NCBI GenBank assembly: GCA_028822645.1
Contig: JAPKDG010000017.1
Span: 1 to 40,957, forward strand
DNA: 40,957 bases
From: Longimicrobiales bacterium
GTDB lineage: Bacteria; Gemmatimonadota; Gemmatimonadetes; Longimicrobiales; Gaopeijiaceae
Direction of reading: 5' to 3'
Shown: one piece after another, positions 29,201 to 38,214 of the stretch
Layout of the letters: each line of letters starts with the position of its first letter
How positions within the stretch are numbered: position 1 is the stretch's first letter
Notes under the pieces: model-generated
Databases searched by the model: none
What the model saw: the letters and a program-made list of their open reading frames with translations, nothing else
What the model was told of the DNA's origin: nothing
Translations under genes and position numbers: made by a program

Positions 29201-30010
29201 ATGACTACGCCAAAGATATCCAAAATAGCTGGTAATCTACGTTCTAGTCGACTACATGCACGTGACTTGAGCAAATCTTATCGTAAGCGACTTGTTGTGG
29301 ATAACATGGATATATCCGTCAATCAGGGAGAGATCGTCGGGCTACTCGGTCCGAATGGAGCCGGAAAAACTACAACTTTCTATATGATGGTTGGTTTAAT
29401 AACTCCAGACACGGGTAGAGTCTTCCTTGATGGAGAGGACTTAACCGATGTTCCTATGTACAAAAGAGCGAGGATGGGAGTCGGCTATTTAGCTCAAGAA
29501 CCTTCTGTTTTCAGAAAGCTTACTGTGGAACAAAATATCAGAGCAATCCTTGAAACTATGGGCCTATCCAAACAAACAGCGGAAGATAGAATTGAATCTT
29601 TACTGGATGAATTATCCTTAACACCTGTCCGTAACAATAAGGCATACTCTCTATCCGGTGGAGAAAGAAGGAGGCTGGAGATCACTCGTGCACTTGTGCG
29701 ACAACCGAAATTCATGTTACTAGATGAACCTTTTGCTGGGATCGACCCTATAGCTCTTCACGATATTCAAGATATCGTCTCTAGGCTTAAGAATAAGGGT
29801 ATAGGAGTTATAATTTCTGATCACAATGTAGAGCAAACAATGGAAATCGTTGATAGAGCTTACATTATGTACGAAGGAAAAGTGAGAGTAAGTGGAACTG
29901 TTTCTAAGTTGGTATGGAATGAAGAGGTTGCGGAGCTCTACCTCGGTCCCACTTTAACAAAGCGGCTCAGGGATCGATACCAAGAATCTGAAGATCAGCT
30001 GGAAGGATAA
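29201..30010 (+). CDS. lptB: LPS export ABC transporter ATP-binding protein
   Basis: LptB powers extraction of LPS from the inner membrane. It has 269 residues. The ABC motifs are Walker [12 protein letters not shown]-loop AQEPSVF, signature LSGGERRR, Walker [13 protein letters not shown] and the switch histidine in [24 protein letters not shown] at the N-terminus and the FAGIDP wording match LptB rather than a general ABC protein. The start lies one base after the upstream stop. The stop overlaps the rpoN ATG by one base (TAATG). The permease genes lptF and lptG are not in the window. Confidence 0.95.
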   Translation: MTTPKISKIAGNLRSSRLHARDLSKSYRKRLVVDNMDISVNQGEIVGLLGPNGAGKTTTFYMMVGLITPDTGRVFLDGEDLTDVPMYKRARMGVGYLAQEPSVFRKLTVEQNIRAILETMGLSKQTAEDRIESLLDELSLTPVRNNKAYSLSGGERRRLEITRALVRQPKFMLLDEPFAGIDPIALHDIQDIVSRLKNKGIGVIISDHNVEQTMEIVDRAYIMYEGKVRVSGTVSKLVWNEEVAELYLGPTLTKRLRDRYQESEDQLEG

Positions 30011-31554
30011 TGAGCCCATTTAGTAGTGGCCTATCCCAGTTCCAAGAGCTAAGACAAGAGCTGCGTGCAAACCCTCGTTTGTACCAATCAATGGAATTGC
30101 TTTATATGCCTCTACTGGAACTCCAGAAACAGCTAGAATCCGAACTTGAGGAAAACCCTTTCCTCGAATTGACAGAATCTGATGGAGGCGAAGAATTAGA
30201 TCGAACAGAAGATTTAGCAGATGGGGAAGTTGAAGTATTATCTGAAAAAGAAGATGAAGAAGGTTCACTCGACGATTTGTCTTGGGAGCATTTGGACTTG
30301 GGAGATGAGCAAAACAAATCCTTTCCGAATGTGGAGGAAGACAGAGAGTTCTGGGAGCGACCTACCGTAGAGAGCGTCGACTTGAGGGGGCATCTCACAG
30401 GACAATTAAGACTGATCCTAGTAAAAGAAAGAGACGTACGGGCAGGGGAGGAGATTATCGGTAATCTTAGCGATGAAGGCATGCTAACATGTGAACTACA
30501 GGAAATTTTAAGTGACCTCAACTCGTGGCTTCTTGAAATGCGATCTTTGGCAGAGCAAGCAAGCCGTGACTCGGAAGAAAATACAATCGGAATGGACTCG
30601 ATGTGCGAGATTGACACATTATTTGCCCCATATAGCATGATTGAGGTAAGAGAGTCTCTAAGCATAATTCAAAGTCTTGATCCTCCAGGAGTGGGAGCAA
30701 GAGATATTAAAGAATCAATATTGATTCAACTGGAACATCGAGGTCAAGCAGGGGGGCTTTCATATGGCGTAGTAAGCTCTCATTTTGACGAACTACTGAA
30801 CCATAGATGGGAAGACGTCGCTAAAGCCAAAGGTATTCACGTGCGTAAAGTTCAAGAAATTGCCGATGAAATTGCTACCTTGGATCCCAAGCCTGGACTA
30901 AAATATTCTATAGATCCTGATATCTATATTGTACCAGACCTCATTGTAGAAGAAGTAGATGGCGAATGGCTTGTTTTTTCAAACGATACTCATTTGCCAC
31001 GATTACAGATAGCACAGTCCTACAAAGGTTTATTGAAAGAATCGAAACAACTAGACAGGGAAAACAAGGATTTCGTAGCTCGAAAGATAAAGTCGGCACA
31101 CTGGATGATCCAAGCGATAGAACAGAGAAGACAGACTATGATTAAAGTCATGAGATTCCTTGTAGAAAAACAAAGCGAATTCTTCATCAATGGGATCGAA
31201 TACCTGAAACCATTAACACTTCGAGAGGTCGCTGATTATATCCAAGTACACGAGTCTACTGTATCAAGAGTTGTGAATCAGAAATACGTTCAAACTCCAA
31301 GGGGTGTATTTTCCTTGAAATATTTTTTTTCAAGTGGAATAAGGATTGCCGGAGGAGAATCAATTTCAGCCAAGGGCGTACAGAGCAAAATCAGGAAGTT
31401 AATAGACGGGGAAAACCCTGGGGCGCCATTGAGTGATCAAAGTATCAAGAGGGACTTGGGGACAGACGGGGTACATATCGCAAGAAGAACAGTCGCAAAA
31501 TACCGCAACCAATTAGGAATCCCTTCTGCACGTGTACGGAAAAGGATCCAATGA
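30010..31554 (+). CDS. rpoN: RNA polymerase sigma-54 factor
   Basis: RpoN directs transcription from -24/-12 promoters with the help of AAA+ activators. It has 514 residues. Region I (1-50) is the activator-responding segment, including QELRANPRLYQSMELLYMPL. A strongly acidic region II (about 55-115) follows. The core-binding domain contains LDPPGVGARDIKESILIQLE, then the HTH LREVADYIQVHESTVSRVVN, and the RpoN box ARRTVAKYR lies at 491-499. It follows lptB as in many diderms. Its stop overlaps the next gene by four bases (ATGA), tying a global sigma factor to glycan genes. A perfect 16-nt palindrome occurs at 30712-30727. No activator gene is present here. Confidence 0.96.
   Translation: MSPFSSGLSQFQELRQELRANPRLYQSMELLYMPLLELQKQLESELEENPFLELTESDGGEELDRTEDLADGEVEVLSEKEDEEGSLDDLSWEHLDLGDEQNKSFPNVEEDREFWERPTVESVDLRGHLTGQLRLILVKERDVRAGEEIIGNLSDEGMLTCELQEILSDLNSWLLEMRSLAEQASRDSEENTIGMDSMCEIDTLFAPYSMIEVRESLSIIQSLDPPGVGARDIKESILIQLEHRGQAGGLSYGVVSSHFDELLNHRWEDVAKAKGIHVRKVQEIADEIATLDPKPGLKYSIDPDIYIVPDLIVEEVDGEWLVFSNDTHLPRLQIAQSYKGLLKESKQLDRENKDFVARKIKSAHWMIQAIEQRRQTMIKVMRFLVEKQSEFFINGIEYLKPLTLREVADYIQVHESTVSRVVNQKYVQTPRGVFSLKYFFSSGIRIAGGESISAKGVQSKIRKLIDGENPGAPLSDQSIKRDLGTDGVHIARRTVAKYRNQLGIPSARVRKRIQ
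30712..30727. repeat. perfect 16-nt palindrome in rpoN
   Basis: GAATCAAT is followed directly by ATTGATTC. It is coding, AT-rich, and of unknown function; alone it is near the size expected by chance. Confidence 0.6.
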
Positions 31555-32513
31555 ACCAATTAGAGTCCAAAACGCCCCCAACCCTCGTTTTGTCTAATGA
31601 TATGAGACAAAATTTTACACTGGTCATTCCTGCATACAACGAATCTCCAGTCATCCCAGATTTAATGGGAGAACTAAGGGCTGCTTTTAGGGAACATGAT
31701 CTGACCGGAGAAATCTTTTTAGTGGATGATGGATCTACGGACGACACTAGGAAAGTAGCCCAAGTGCACGCGGCGAATTGGGCTTTGGTCAAGATACTGC
31801 ACCATACGAGAAATTTAGGTAAAACTGAAGCCATCATAACTGCGTTCAAATTTAGTACACGTGACCATATGATCATCTTCGATGCTGATCTGCAACACAG
31901 TCCAAAAGAAATACCTCGATTTTTATGCGAACTCCAGAAAGGATCAGATATAGTCACGGGCAAGAAGATCGGTGACTATCAGAAGCCGTTTGTTTCTAGC
32001 ATCTACAACTGGCTTAGTAAGCAAATATTCAGGGTCCCTGTGACCGACTTGAATTCCATGAAGGCATTCAAAACTAAGATACTTTCAGGAATTCACCTGA
32101 GACATGACTGGCATCGTTTTTTTGTTGTGTTGGCCTACCACAGAGGATACTCAGTGAGTGAGATAGAAATCGAATTGTTTCCTCGAAGAGCTGGCATTTC
32201 TAAATATTCTAGTCCTTTGCGAATTATACCAGCTATTATAGACATGATGTCTGTGTGGTTTTTGCTGCTGTTTTCCCGTAAACCACTCATCCTTTTTGGT
32301 TTTACAGGAATCTTGCTGATAGTGTTGGGCGTCTCGGTGGGTATCTTGGCTTTTTATTTTAGGTTCGCATTGGATACTGGTTTCCGTCCCCTACTATATC
32401 TAGTGATACTGCTGGAAACAGTCGGATTTTTAATGCTCGGATTCGGACTTGTAGCCGAAATGATAGCTCAAGTAAGAGAAGAGGTTCAACAAATCAAACG
32501 CCACTTGTCATGA
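31551..32513 (+). CDS. polyprenyl-phosphate glycosyltransferase, GtrB/CsbB type
   Basis: This GT2 enzyme probably transfers a sugar from a nucleotide donor to undecaprenyl (polyprenyl) phosphate at the inner membrane. It has 320 residues. The GT-A domain shows VIPAYNES, FLVDDGSTDDT, IIFDADLQHSPKEIPRF and the family's VPVTDLNSMKAFK segment. Two C-terminal hydrophobic helices (about 232-310) give the GtrB/ArnC/CsbB architecture. An AAGGA four bases upstream supports ATG 31551, which overlaps rpoN by four bases; it overlaps wecB likewise. The donor sugar is unknown. An 8-bp inverted repeat (31588-31612) sits at the 5' end around an internal ATG at 31602. Confidence 0.87.
   Translation: MNQLESKTPPTLVLSNDMRQNFTLVIPAYNESPVIPDLMGELRAAFREHDLTGEIFLVDDGSTDDTRKVAQVHAANWALVKILHHTRNLGKTEAIITAFKFSTRDHMIIFDADLQHSPKEIPRFLCELQKGSDIVTGKKIGDYQKPFVSSIYNWLSKQIFRVPVTDLNSMKAFKTKILSGIHLRHDWHRFFVVLAYHRGYSVSEIEIELFPRRAGISKYSSPLRIIPAIIDMMSVWFLLLFSRKPLILFGFTGILLIVLGVSVGILAFYFRFALDTGFRPLLYLVILLETVGFLMLGFGLVAEMIAQVREEVQQIKRHLS
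31588..31612. repeat. 8-bp inverted repeat near the GT2 start
   Basis: TTTTGTCT and AGACAAAA flank a nine-base loop that holds an in-frame ATG (31602). If the internal ATG were used, its codon would sit in the loop. This is an observation only. Confidence 0.5.
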
Positions 32514-33682
32514 AAATTAATCCAGACAGTCATGCGACCGTACTAGTTGTTGTAGGGACTAGGCCAGAAGCTATTAAGATGACTCCAGTGGTTAGTGCTT
32601 TGAGGGAAACGAAAAACATTCGCCCACTGCTGGTATTTACTGGACAGCATGATTCATTAATAAGTCAAACGATGCAGGGGATGACCTTTGATCCTGATAT
32701 AAGCTTGGATCTTATGAGTCCTGACCAAAATTTATACGAACTAACTGCTAAATGTCTATTGGGATTAAGAGAAGTGGTCCAATCACATAAGCCGGACTGC
32801 TTACTTGTCCAAGGAGACACAACCACTGCATTCACGGGATCCATGGTAGCATTCCTTGAGGGCGTCCCCTTGGGGCATGTTGAAGCTGGATTGCGATCAA
32901 GGAACAATAAAGAACCTTTTCCTGAGGAAGGATATCGGAAAATGATTGACGCAATCACTGATTTGTATTTTGCCCCCACGTCAGTTTCTGCCCAGAATCT
33001 GAAACACGAAGGAATTCCCGACCAAAAAATTTTTATAACTGGTAACACAGTGGTCGATGCTATACACACAATTCTACCTCACAATAGCACAGCTCAAAAT
33101 TCTAAATTGGCCTCTATACTTGCTAGTGCACCATCGAAATTGGTCCTTCTTACTGCTCATCGCAGAGAATCATTCGGACAACCTTTGCGGGATATTTTCC
33201 AGGCAGTTCAACACTTAACTGAATTAGACAGCGAATTAGAAATCATATATCCAGTCCATCCCAATCCGAACGTCTCAGAGAACCTTGGGCAATTGATAGG
33301 CAACGATCGTATCCATCTCTTAGATCCACTTTCCTACGAAGACCTCTTATTGACACTGCAGAACGTAGAATTAGTACTCACCGATTCTGGAGGAATTCAA
33401 GAAGAAGCGCCTAGTTTTGGAGTGCATACGTTGATAATGAGAAACAACACAGAACGGGAAGAGGGGATCACAGCAGGTGTGGCGACATTAGTTGGGACAA
33501 ACGCAGCAACTATAGTTAGTGCTTCCTTGGAAAAACTCGAGAACTGTAAATTTCAAATGCAGAGTCCTGATATACCTAGCAATCCCTACGGGGACGGAAA
33601 AGCCAGCGAGAGAATCGCCGATATACTAGAATCCGTGATAATCGGAAATCCTAGGACTACTGAAGATTGGATGGGACCGTGA
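32510..33682 (+). CDS. wecB: UDP-N-acetylglucosamine 2-epimerase (non-hydrolysing)
   Basis: WecB interconverts UDP-GlcNAc and UDP-ManNAc, a precursor for surface glycans. It has 390 residues. GT-B-fold motifs: VVGTRPEAIKMTPVV, FTGQHD, VQGDTTTAF, HVEAGLRS, PFPEEGYRKMID, LTAHRRESFG, VHPNPNV and LTDSGGIQEEAPSFG. The catalytic Asp, Glu and His environments are all preserved. It overlaps its neighbours on both sides by four bases (ATGA before, GTGA after), so it is translationally embedded in the glycan operon. A WecC-type ManNAc dehydrogenase is not seen in the window. Confidence 0.94.
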   Translation: MKINPDSHATVLVVVGTRPEAIKMTPVVSALRETKNIRPLLVFTGQHDSLISQTMQGMTFDPDISLDLMSPDQNLYELTAKCLLGLREVVQSHKPDCLLVQGDTTTAFTGSMVAFLEGVPLGHVEAGLRSRNNKEPFPEEGYRKMIDAITDLYFAPTSVSAQNLKHEGIPDQKIFITGNTVVDAIHTILPHNSTAQNSKLASILASAPSKLVLLTAHRRESFGQPLRDIFQAVQHLTELDSELEIIYPVHPNPNVSENLGQLIGNDRIHLLDPLSYEDLLLTLQNVELVLTDSGGIQEEAPSFGVHTLIMRNNTEREEGITAGVATLVGTNAATIVSASLEKLENCKFQMQSPDIPSNPYGDGKASERIADILESVIIGNPRTTEDWMGP

Positions 33683-34785
33683 AAATAGTTATGCATTGTC
33701 TCTATTTTCCTCCTGAAATAGGTGGCTTAGAAAGCCATGTGTTTCATCTTTGCAAGGGACTTGTCGAAGCAGGGTCTGAAGTTTCCATAGTGTCTTCCTT
33801 GTCCCAGGAAGGACTGCCGGAGAAAGAAATCGTTCAGGGTATAGCGGTCTATCGAACTTGGTTGCCAGGGAGGAACAGTCTAGGGTGGGCAACCCATGCT
33901 TTGGGATCAATTCAGACTCTAACTCAAGTGGCCAGGGGAGCAGATATCGTTCACAGCCAATCGTTCCAATCTGTCATTCCAGGTTATATAGCAAAGCAAA
34001 TCAATGAAGTACCAATGGTTACTAGTTGGCATACATCTCATTTTTTAAAGAAGGCGACCCAACCGGTGTGGCGTGCAATTTTTCGACAATTCCTTCAGTG
34101 TGCTGACCATAATTTTGCTGCGAGTATAGAGATAGCTGAAGTTGCACAAGGTTTGGCTCCCCAATTAACGGTTGAACCTGTTTCCAATGGGGTTGACACT
34201 GAGATGTTTCATCCTAAATCCAGTGAAAGCAAAAAGGAAGGAGCTGTAACTCTGATTGTTCCCAGGAGATTATATGAAAAAAACGGGGTAGAATTTTTCA
34301 TTCGAGCGATGCCTTTGATCACACAAGCTGTTAATGCAAGAGCCATTATCGTAGGCGACGGACCTGAGAGAATAAAATTGGAACGCCTCTCCTTAACGCT
34401 CGGGATGGAATCGCACATTGATTTTCTGGGCTCCAAGAGCCATGAAGAAATGCCAAGATTATTTAATTCCGCAGATTTAGCGGTATTCCCGTCATTAATG
34501 GAAGCCACTTCTGTGGCAGCTCTTGAAGCAATGGCTTGTGGCGTACCCGTGGCAGCTTCCCGTGTTGGTGGTTTGCCGGAATTGATCGGGGACGAAGTAG
34601 GAGGCCTCTTTAGGCCTAGAGATTCAAGATCCCTAGCCGAAACAGTGCTTGAAGTGCTCAATAGAAATGATTTCCAGGCACTTGGAGATAACGCAAGGAT
34701 TCGTGTTTTGGAAAACTGGAGCAATTTGTATCTTGTGGAACGCCATCTCAATGTTTACGAGTCTCTTATTAAAAATAATTCGTAA
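33679..34785 (+). CDS. glycosyltransferase family 4 (GT-B)
   Basis: A retaining GT-B glycosyltransferase of 368 residues, cytosolic or peripherally membrane-bound. The N-terminal domain opens with MKIVMHCLYFPPEIGGLE and has GG and histidine (AGADIVHSQ-like) landmarks. The C-terminal domain has IVPRRLYEKNGVEFFIRA, IVGDGPE, HIDFLGSKSHEEMPRLFNSAD and the E-x7-E region in PSLMEATSVAALEAMACGVP. Substrates cannot be predicted; ManNAc from the adjacent epimerase is one possibility. The start is taken as GTG 33679 in the GTGA overlap with wecB; TTG 33667 would add four residues. Confidence 0.88.
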   Translation: MKIVMHCLYFPPEIGGLESHVFHLCKGLVEAGSEVSIVSSLSQEGLPEKEIVQGIAVYRTWLPGRNSLGWATHALGSIQTLTQVARGADIVHSQSFQSVIPGYIAKQINEVPMVTSWHTSHFLKKATQPVWRAIFRQFLQCADHNFAASIEIAEVAQGLAPQLTVEPVSNGVDTEMFHPKSSESKKEGAVTLIVPRRLYEKNGVEFFIRAMPLITQAVNARAIIVGDGPERIKLERLSLTLGMESHIDFLGSKSHEEMPRLFNSADLAVFPSLMEATSVAALEAMACGVPVAASRVGGLPELIGDEVGGLFRPRDSRSLAETVLEVLNRNDFQALGDNARIRVLENWSNLYLVERHLNVYESLIKNNS

Positions 34786-34814
34786 AACTCTGCCAGGATA
34801 AATAATTGGGAAAT

Positions 34815-37310
34815 ATGAGCAAACAAACAAACAATTCCCTCCTGATCGAAGCCCAGACAATTCCAGGATGGCTAATCATTCCTACCCTTTTGTTTTTGGT
34901 CGGATTTCTCTTTAGAGATTTTATTTTTTCGAACGACATGCTATACGGGTCAGATACTTTGAGTTTGGGTTACATGGCACGCGAGTTCTACGCAAACTCA
35001 ATTCTCAAAGGTATTTTTCCATTATGGAACCCTTATATCCTCGGTGGCACACCGTTCCTGGATTCACTGGCAGGAGGAGATTCTCTGTACCCACCGAGTG
35101 CTTTGTTGCTCTTGGTTCTAGATCCACACCGAGCCTTAGGTTGGAAGTTGTTAGTACACATACTGATGGCCGGCTTGTTCATGTACCAATGGATAAAAAA
35201 ACTCCACTTATCTACAAATTCAGCATTTATTGCTGCCATTGCTTATAGCCTTTCCCCGATCATGGTGACCTTGACGCACGGCGGTCAGGATGGAAAGATT
35301 TTTATCATAGCCCTTACTCCACTGCTGTTTTCAATGTGTGAGTCATTCATAGGTCGCCCCTCGTCTCGATCATTTGGGCTACTATCCCTCACGATAGGGC
35401 TAGCTATTTTGACAACACATTTTCAGATGGCATATTTCCTCTTTTTAGCAGTAGGAGCATACGCATGTTTTCGTACCCTAAATCAAAAATCGGGACACGA
35501 AGGGATCGTCGGATACTCTGGGAGGCTTGCTAGAGTTAATCTCTTGGGACTCTTTGGATTGGCTGCGATACTGGGACTGGCCCTATCAGCTATCCAGTTT
35601 TTTCCGGCCTCTTCTTACGTCCTTGAGCACTCCCGGCGAACAGCTACCACTACTGCAGCGACTCCCGAGGAAGCTCGCAGTTATTCCAGCTCTTGGTCTC
35701 TGCATCCCGAAGAAATAGTAGGACTGGTCATCCCTGAATTCGTTGGCGTGAGTAACGCCAACGATCAATGGTCACAAAATACCTACTGGGGCCGGAATGG
35801 GTTCAAGGGAAATCACGAATATTTAGGTCTTGCGATCCTTGTCTTTGCCGCTTTCTCCCTCCGGAGTAAACGTAGAAAAAGTCTGAGAAATTTTATGGTC
35901 AGCCTGGCCGTGCTGTCACTTTTGTTCTCCCTCGGAGAGCACACACCTATTTGGGGTTTGTTTTATAAGGTTCTTCCTGGAATCAATCTTTTTCGTGCTC
36001 CATCGCTTTCGATTTTTCTCGTTGGATTTTCTGTGACAACGTTAATGGCACTTGGATTAGAAGAAGTATGGACCCTGGGATTTGCAGGTAAAGGAAAATC
36101 GATATGGAAATATATTTGGCGTTTCATGTTAGGTATAATTACGGTCCTGCTGCTGGGTTTTATCTTTTCCAAGTCAGGAACTATTGCAAAGCTGTGGACA
36201 TCGTTTCTCTATCCTGACATCAGTGATACAGGAAGGCAAATTCTTTATGGCAATAATTTGCTAATAGCCAAAGGTTTTTTTTATTCCACTTTGATTGCTA
36301 CTTGCTTGTTAGCGGTCCTTGCAGGTGTACAGAGGCGTTTATGTCGCCCTCAACTAGCGGCAATCGCAATTGCAACAATAATTATCGTTGACCTGATTAG
36401 AGTGGATACATCCTTCATAAAGACAATTGACTTTAAAGAATTCCACAGAGCTGGTCCTACTATTCAGTTGCTTGTGGACCGCCAGAGAGAAGAGACCCCT
36501 TTTCGAGTGCTTTCCCTCACTGGATTGAATGGGCAAGATGTTCGTCCAGGGATGTTCGGCCTGGAATTAGCTGGTGGGCATCACCCGAACGACTTGGCAC
36601 GTTACAGGGAATTGATTGGAATGACGGGCAGTGGACTGCCCATGAACTTGTTAACCAATCACAACATTCTAAGTTTGCTGAATGTCCGATACATACTCTG
36701 GCCTAAACAGCTCGGCAAACCTTCCGAACAGGGCCTTCCTGAAAACATCGTTGGTCACTTGAGAGAGATCCAGCAGTTGGGGGGGGCGGATATGTTTTCA
36801 GAGATTATTTATACTTTCCCTGATTTAGAACGAGCCAGATTAGTACACGATGCCATTGTCATTCAAGATGAAAACAATGCACTCGATTTTGTGTTGAGCG
36901 ATCAATTTGATCCTAGTACTCAGGTGATAGTCAGTGAACCCCTACCTTTCCAAATCCAACCTTTGGTGAAACCCGGTCAAGTTTCTTGGGTTAGTCGAAA
37001 TACTAACGACATGCGGCTAGAAGTCATAACGGAGAGCAATGCGATGCTAGTTTTAAGTGATAACTGGTTTCCGGGTTGGAAATCGCGAGTCAACGGTCAG
37101 TTAACTGAAGTATTGCGGGTCAACCACTCTCTCAGGGGCATTCCCCTGACAAAAGGCGTGCACTCTGTCGATATTTATTACGAGTCATCCATCGTCACTT
37201 TGTCGATGAAGTTGACAATGCTAACCTTATCAATCTTGTGTGTTCTTGTAATATGGAACCCGATAAAATATAAATCTCCCGCTATAAACAGTGATAAATA
37301 CGATGCTTAA
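34815..37310 (+). CDS. YfhO-type GT-C membrane glycosyltransferase
   Basis: A polytopic membrane protein of about 830 residues with some 12-13 hydrophobic segments and a C-terminal extracytoplasmic domain. YfhO family features: GSDTLSLGYMAREFYANS followed by GIFPLWNPYILGGTPF in the first periplasmic loop, and SDNWFPGWKSRVNG and RGIPLTKGVHSVDIYY near the C-terminus. In Bacillus and Staphylococcus, YfhO proteins transfer sugars from polyprenyl phosphate to lipoteichoic acid, with a CsbB-like GT2 and a flippase; lipoteichoic acid is not expected here, so the acceptor is unknown. The start may be ATG 34815 (GGGA close by) or TTG 34806 (AGGA seven bases before). A perfect 10-bp hairpin (35740-35764) and two 7-bp ones (36626-36641 and 37132-37149) lie inside. 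Confidence 0.85.
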   Translation: MSKQTNNSLLIEAQTIPGWLIIPTLLFLVGFLFRDFIFSNDMLYGSDTLSLGYMAREFYANSILKGIFPLWNPYILGGTPFLDSLAGGDSLYPPSALLLLVLDPHRALGWKLLVHILMAGLFMYQWIKKLHLSTNSAFIAAIAYSLSPIMVTLTHGGQDGKIFIIALTPLLFSMCESFIGRPSSRSFGLLSLTIGLAILTTHFQMAYFLFLAVGAYACFRTLNQKSGHEGIVGYSGRLARVNLLGLFGLAAILGLALSAIQFFPASSYVLEHSRRTATTTAATPEEARSYSSSWSLHPEEIVGLVIPEFVGVSNANDQWSQNTYWGRNGFKGNHEYLGLAILVFAAFSLRSKRRKSLRNFMVSLAVLSLLFSLGEHTPIWGLFYKVLPGINLFRAPSLSIFLVGFSVTTLMALGLEEVWTLGFAGKGKSIWKYIWRFMLGIITVLLLGFIFSKSGTIAKLWTSFLYPDISDTGRQILYGNNLLIAKGFFYSTLIATCLLAVLAGVQRRLCRPQLAAIAIATIIIVDLIRVDTSFIKTIDFKEFHRAGPTIQLLVDRQREETPFRVLSLTGLNGQDVRPGMFGLELAGGHHPNDLARYRELIGMTGSGLPMNLLTNHNILSLLNVRYILWPKQLGKPSEQGLPENIVGHLREIQQLGGADMFSEIIYTFPDLERARLVHDAIVIQDENNALDFVLSDQFDPSTQVIVSEPLPFQIQPLVKPGQVSWVSRNTNDMRLEVITESNAMLVLSDNWFPGWKSRVNGQLTEVLRVNHSLRGIPLTKGVHSVDIYYESSIVTLSMKLTMLTLSILCVLVIWNPIKYKSPAINSDKYDA
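35740..35764. repeat. perfect 10-bp hairpin in the YfhO-type gene
   Basis: TCGTTGGCGT and ACGCCAACGA flank the loop GAGTA. It is coding sequence, with no T-run after it. Function unknown. Confidence 0.9.
37132..37149. repeat. 7-bp tetraloop hairpin near the 3' end of the YfhO-type gene
   Basis: TCAGGGG and CCCCTGA flank CATT. The stem is GC-rich and short. It encodes RGIPLT of the conserved C-terminal motif, so codon constraint may contribute. Confidence 0.6.
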
Positions 37311-38214
37311 AGCTTTTCGTGTTGTCATCACATTATCTATTGTTTGGTTCATTTTCATGCAAGTTGATATCAATTTGAGCAGGCTGACACAAATGGATTT
37401 GGAAGTGTGGCATCCGAAAATCTTCCTACTGCTATTTTCTTCATTCCTCCTCCTTTTTGCGTACGTCACTTCTTCTTTGATTTGGAGAGAAATAATAAAA
37501 GATATTTCTCAAATTAAGCTCTCACCTTTTAGTGCGATCAGTATATTTCTCTCTGCTAATCTCTGTCGATATATTCCTGGAAAAATCTGGCAAATAGGTG
37601 GATTAGCCTACTTTTCTGAGAAATCAGGCATTCCACGTAGCGTGGCGCTGTACTCAGCAATCCTAGGGCAAATCTTGGCGTTGGCGGCGGCTGGCGTCTT
37701 GAGCCTTAATGCCTTCATGAAAGTGGAAACCAAACTAACCGAAACTCCTTGGGCAATAATCCTGGTGTCTTTGGCAATTGTAGCCTTGATTCCGTATGTG
37801 CTCAAGTGGCTCTCAACCAATTTTTTAACTCTCCCTGAAGGTGCGAGTATCAATCTACCTAGTGGATGGAATCTATTTTTTTTAAAATGGTTCGGTCTCT
37901 ATTTAATAAATTGGATTCTATATGTAGTTGCATTTTGGTTTTTCTGTCAGTCATTTGATATCAACCACAGTCTATTGTTGCTCGGTTCGGCTTTCTCTGG
38001 TGCTTACCTCTTGGGCTATCTGGCTATTTTCAGTCCGGCAGGATTGGGTATTAGAGAAGGCTCACTAGTTATACTCCTTGAACCAATCATGCTAACTGAA
38101 CAAGCGATATTGCTGGCCGTACTCGCTCGCCTATGGACTACTTTTGTAGAAATTATGCCAGGGATACCTTTGCTTATACGAGAACTCCACTCTAAAGGAA
38201 AGATTTCCCTATGA
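37303..38214 (+). CDS. YbhN/AglD-like (LPG synthase TM, UPF0104) membrane protein
   Basis: An integral membrane protein of 303 residues with about eight hydrophobic helices, of the lysylphosphatidylglycerol-synthase transmembrane superfamily (UPF0104). Landmarks are NLCRYIPGKIWQIGG and the C-terminal FSPAGLGIREGSLVILLEP. It lacks the catalytic MprF domain, so it is not a lysyl transferase. Related domains act as lipid flippases or carriers, and its place between a YfhO protein and a DPM1-like synthase makes a polyprenyl-phosphate-sugar flippase a reasonable but unproven guess. The start could be GTG 37291 or ATG 37303, both overlapping the upstream gene and both without a clear ribosome site. 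It overlaps the next gene by four bases. Confidence 0.82.
   Translation: MLKAFRVVITLSIVWFIFMQVDINLSRLTQMDLEVWHPKIFLLLFSSFLLLFAYVTSSLIWREIIKDISQIKLSPFSAISIFLSANLCRYIPGKIWQIGGLAYFSEKSGIPRSVALYSAILGQILALAAAGVLSLNAFMKVETKLTETPWAIILVSLAIVALIPYVLKWLSTNFLTLPEGASINLPSGWNLFFLKWFGLYLINWILYVVAFWFFCQSFDINHSLLLLGSAFSGAYLLGYLAIFSPAGLGIREGSLVILLEPIMLTEQAILLAVLARLWTTFVEIMPGIPLLIRELHSKGKISL

Noticed and set aside
30102-30665. Long minus-strand open frame opposite rpoN
   Set aside because: It is serine-rich, low-complexity antisense of the acidic rpoN region, without ribosome site or family motifs.
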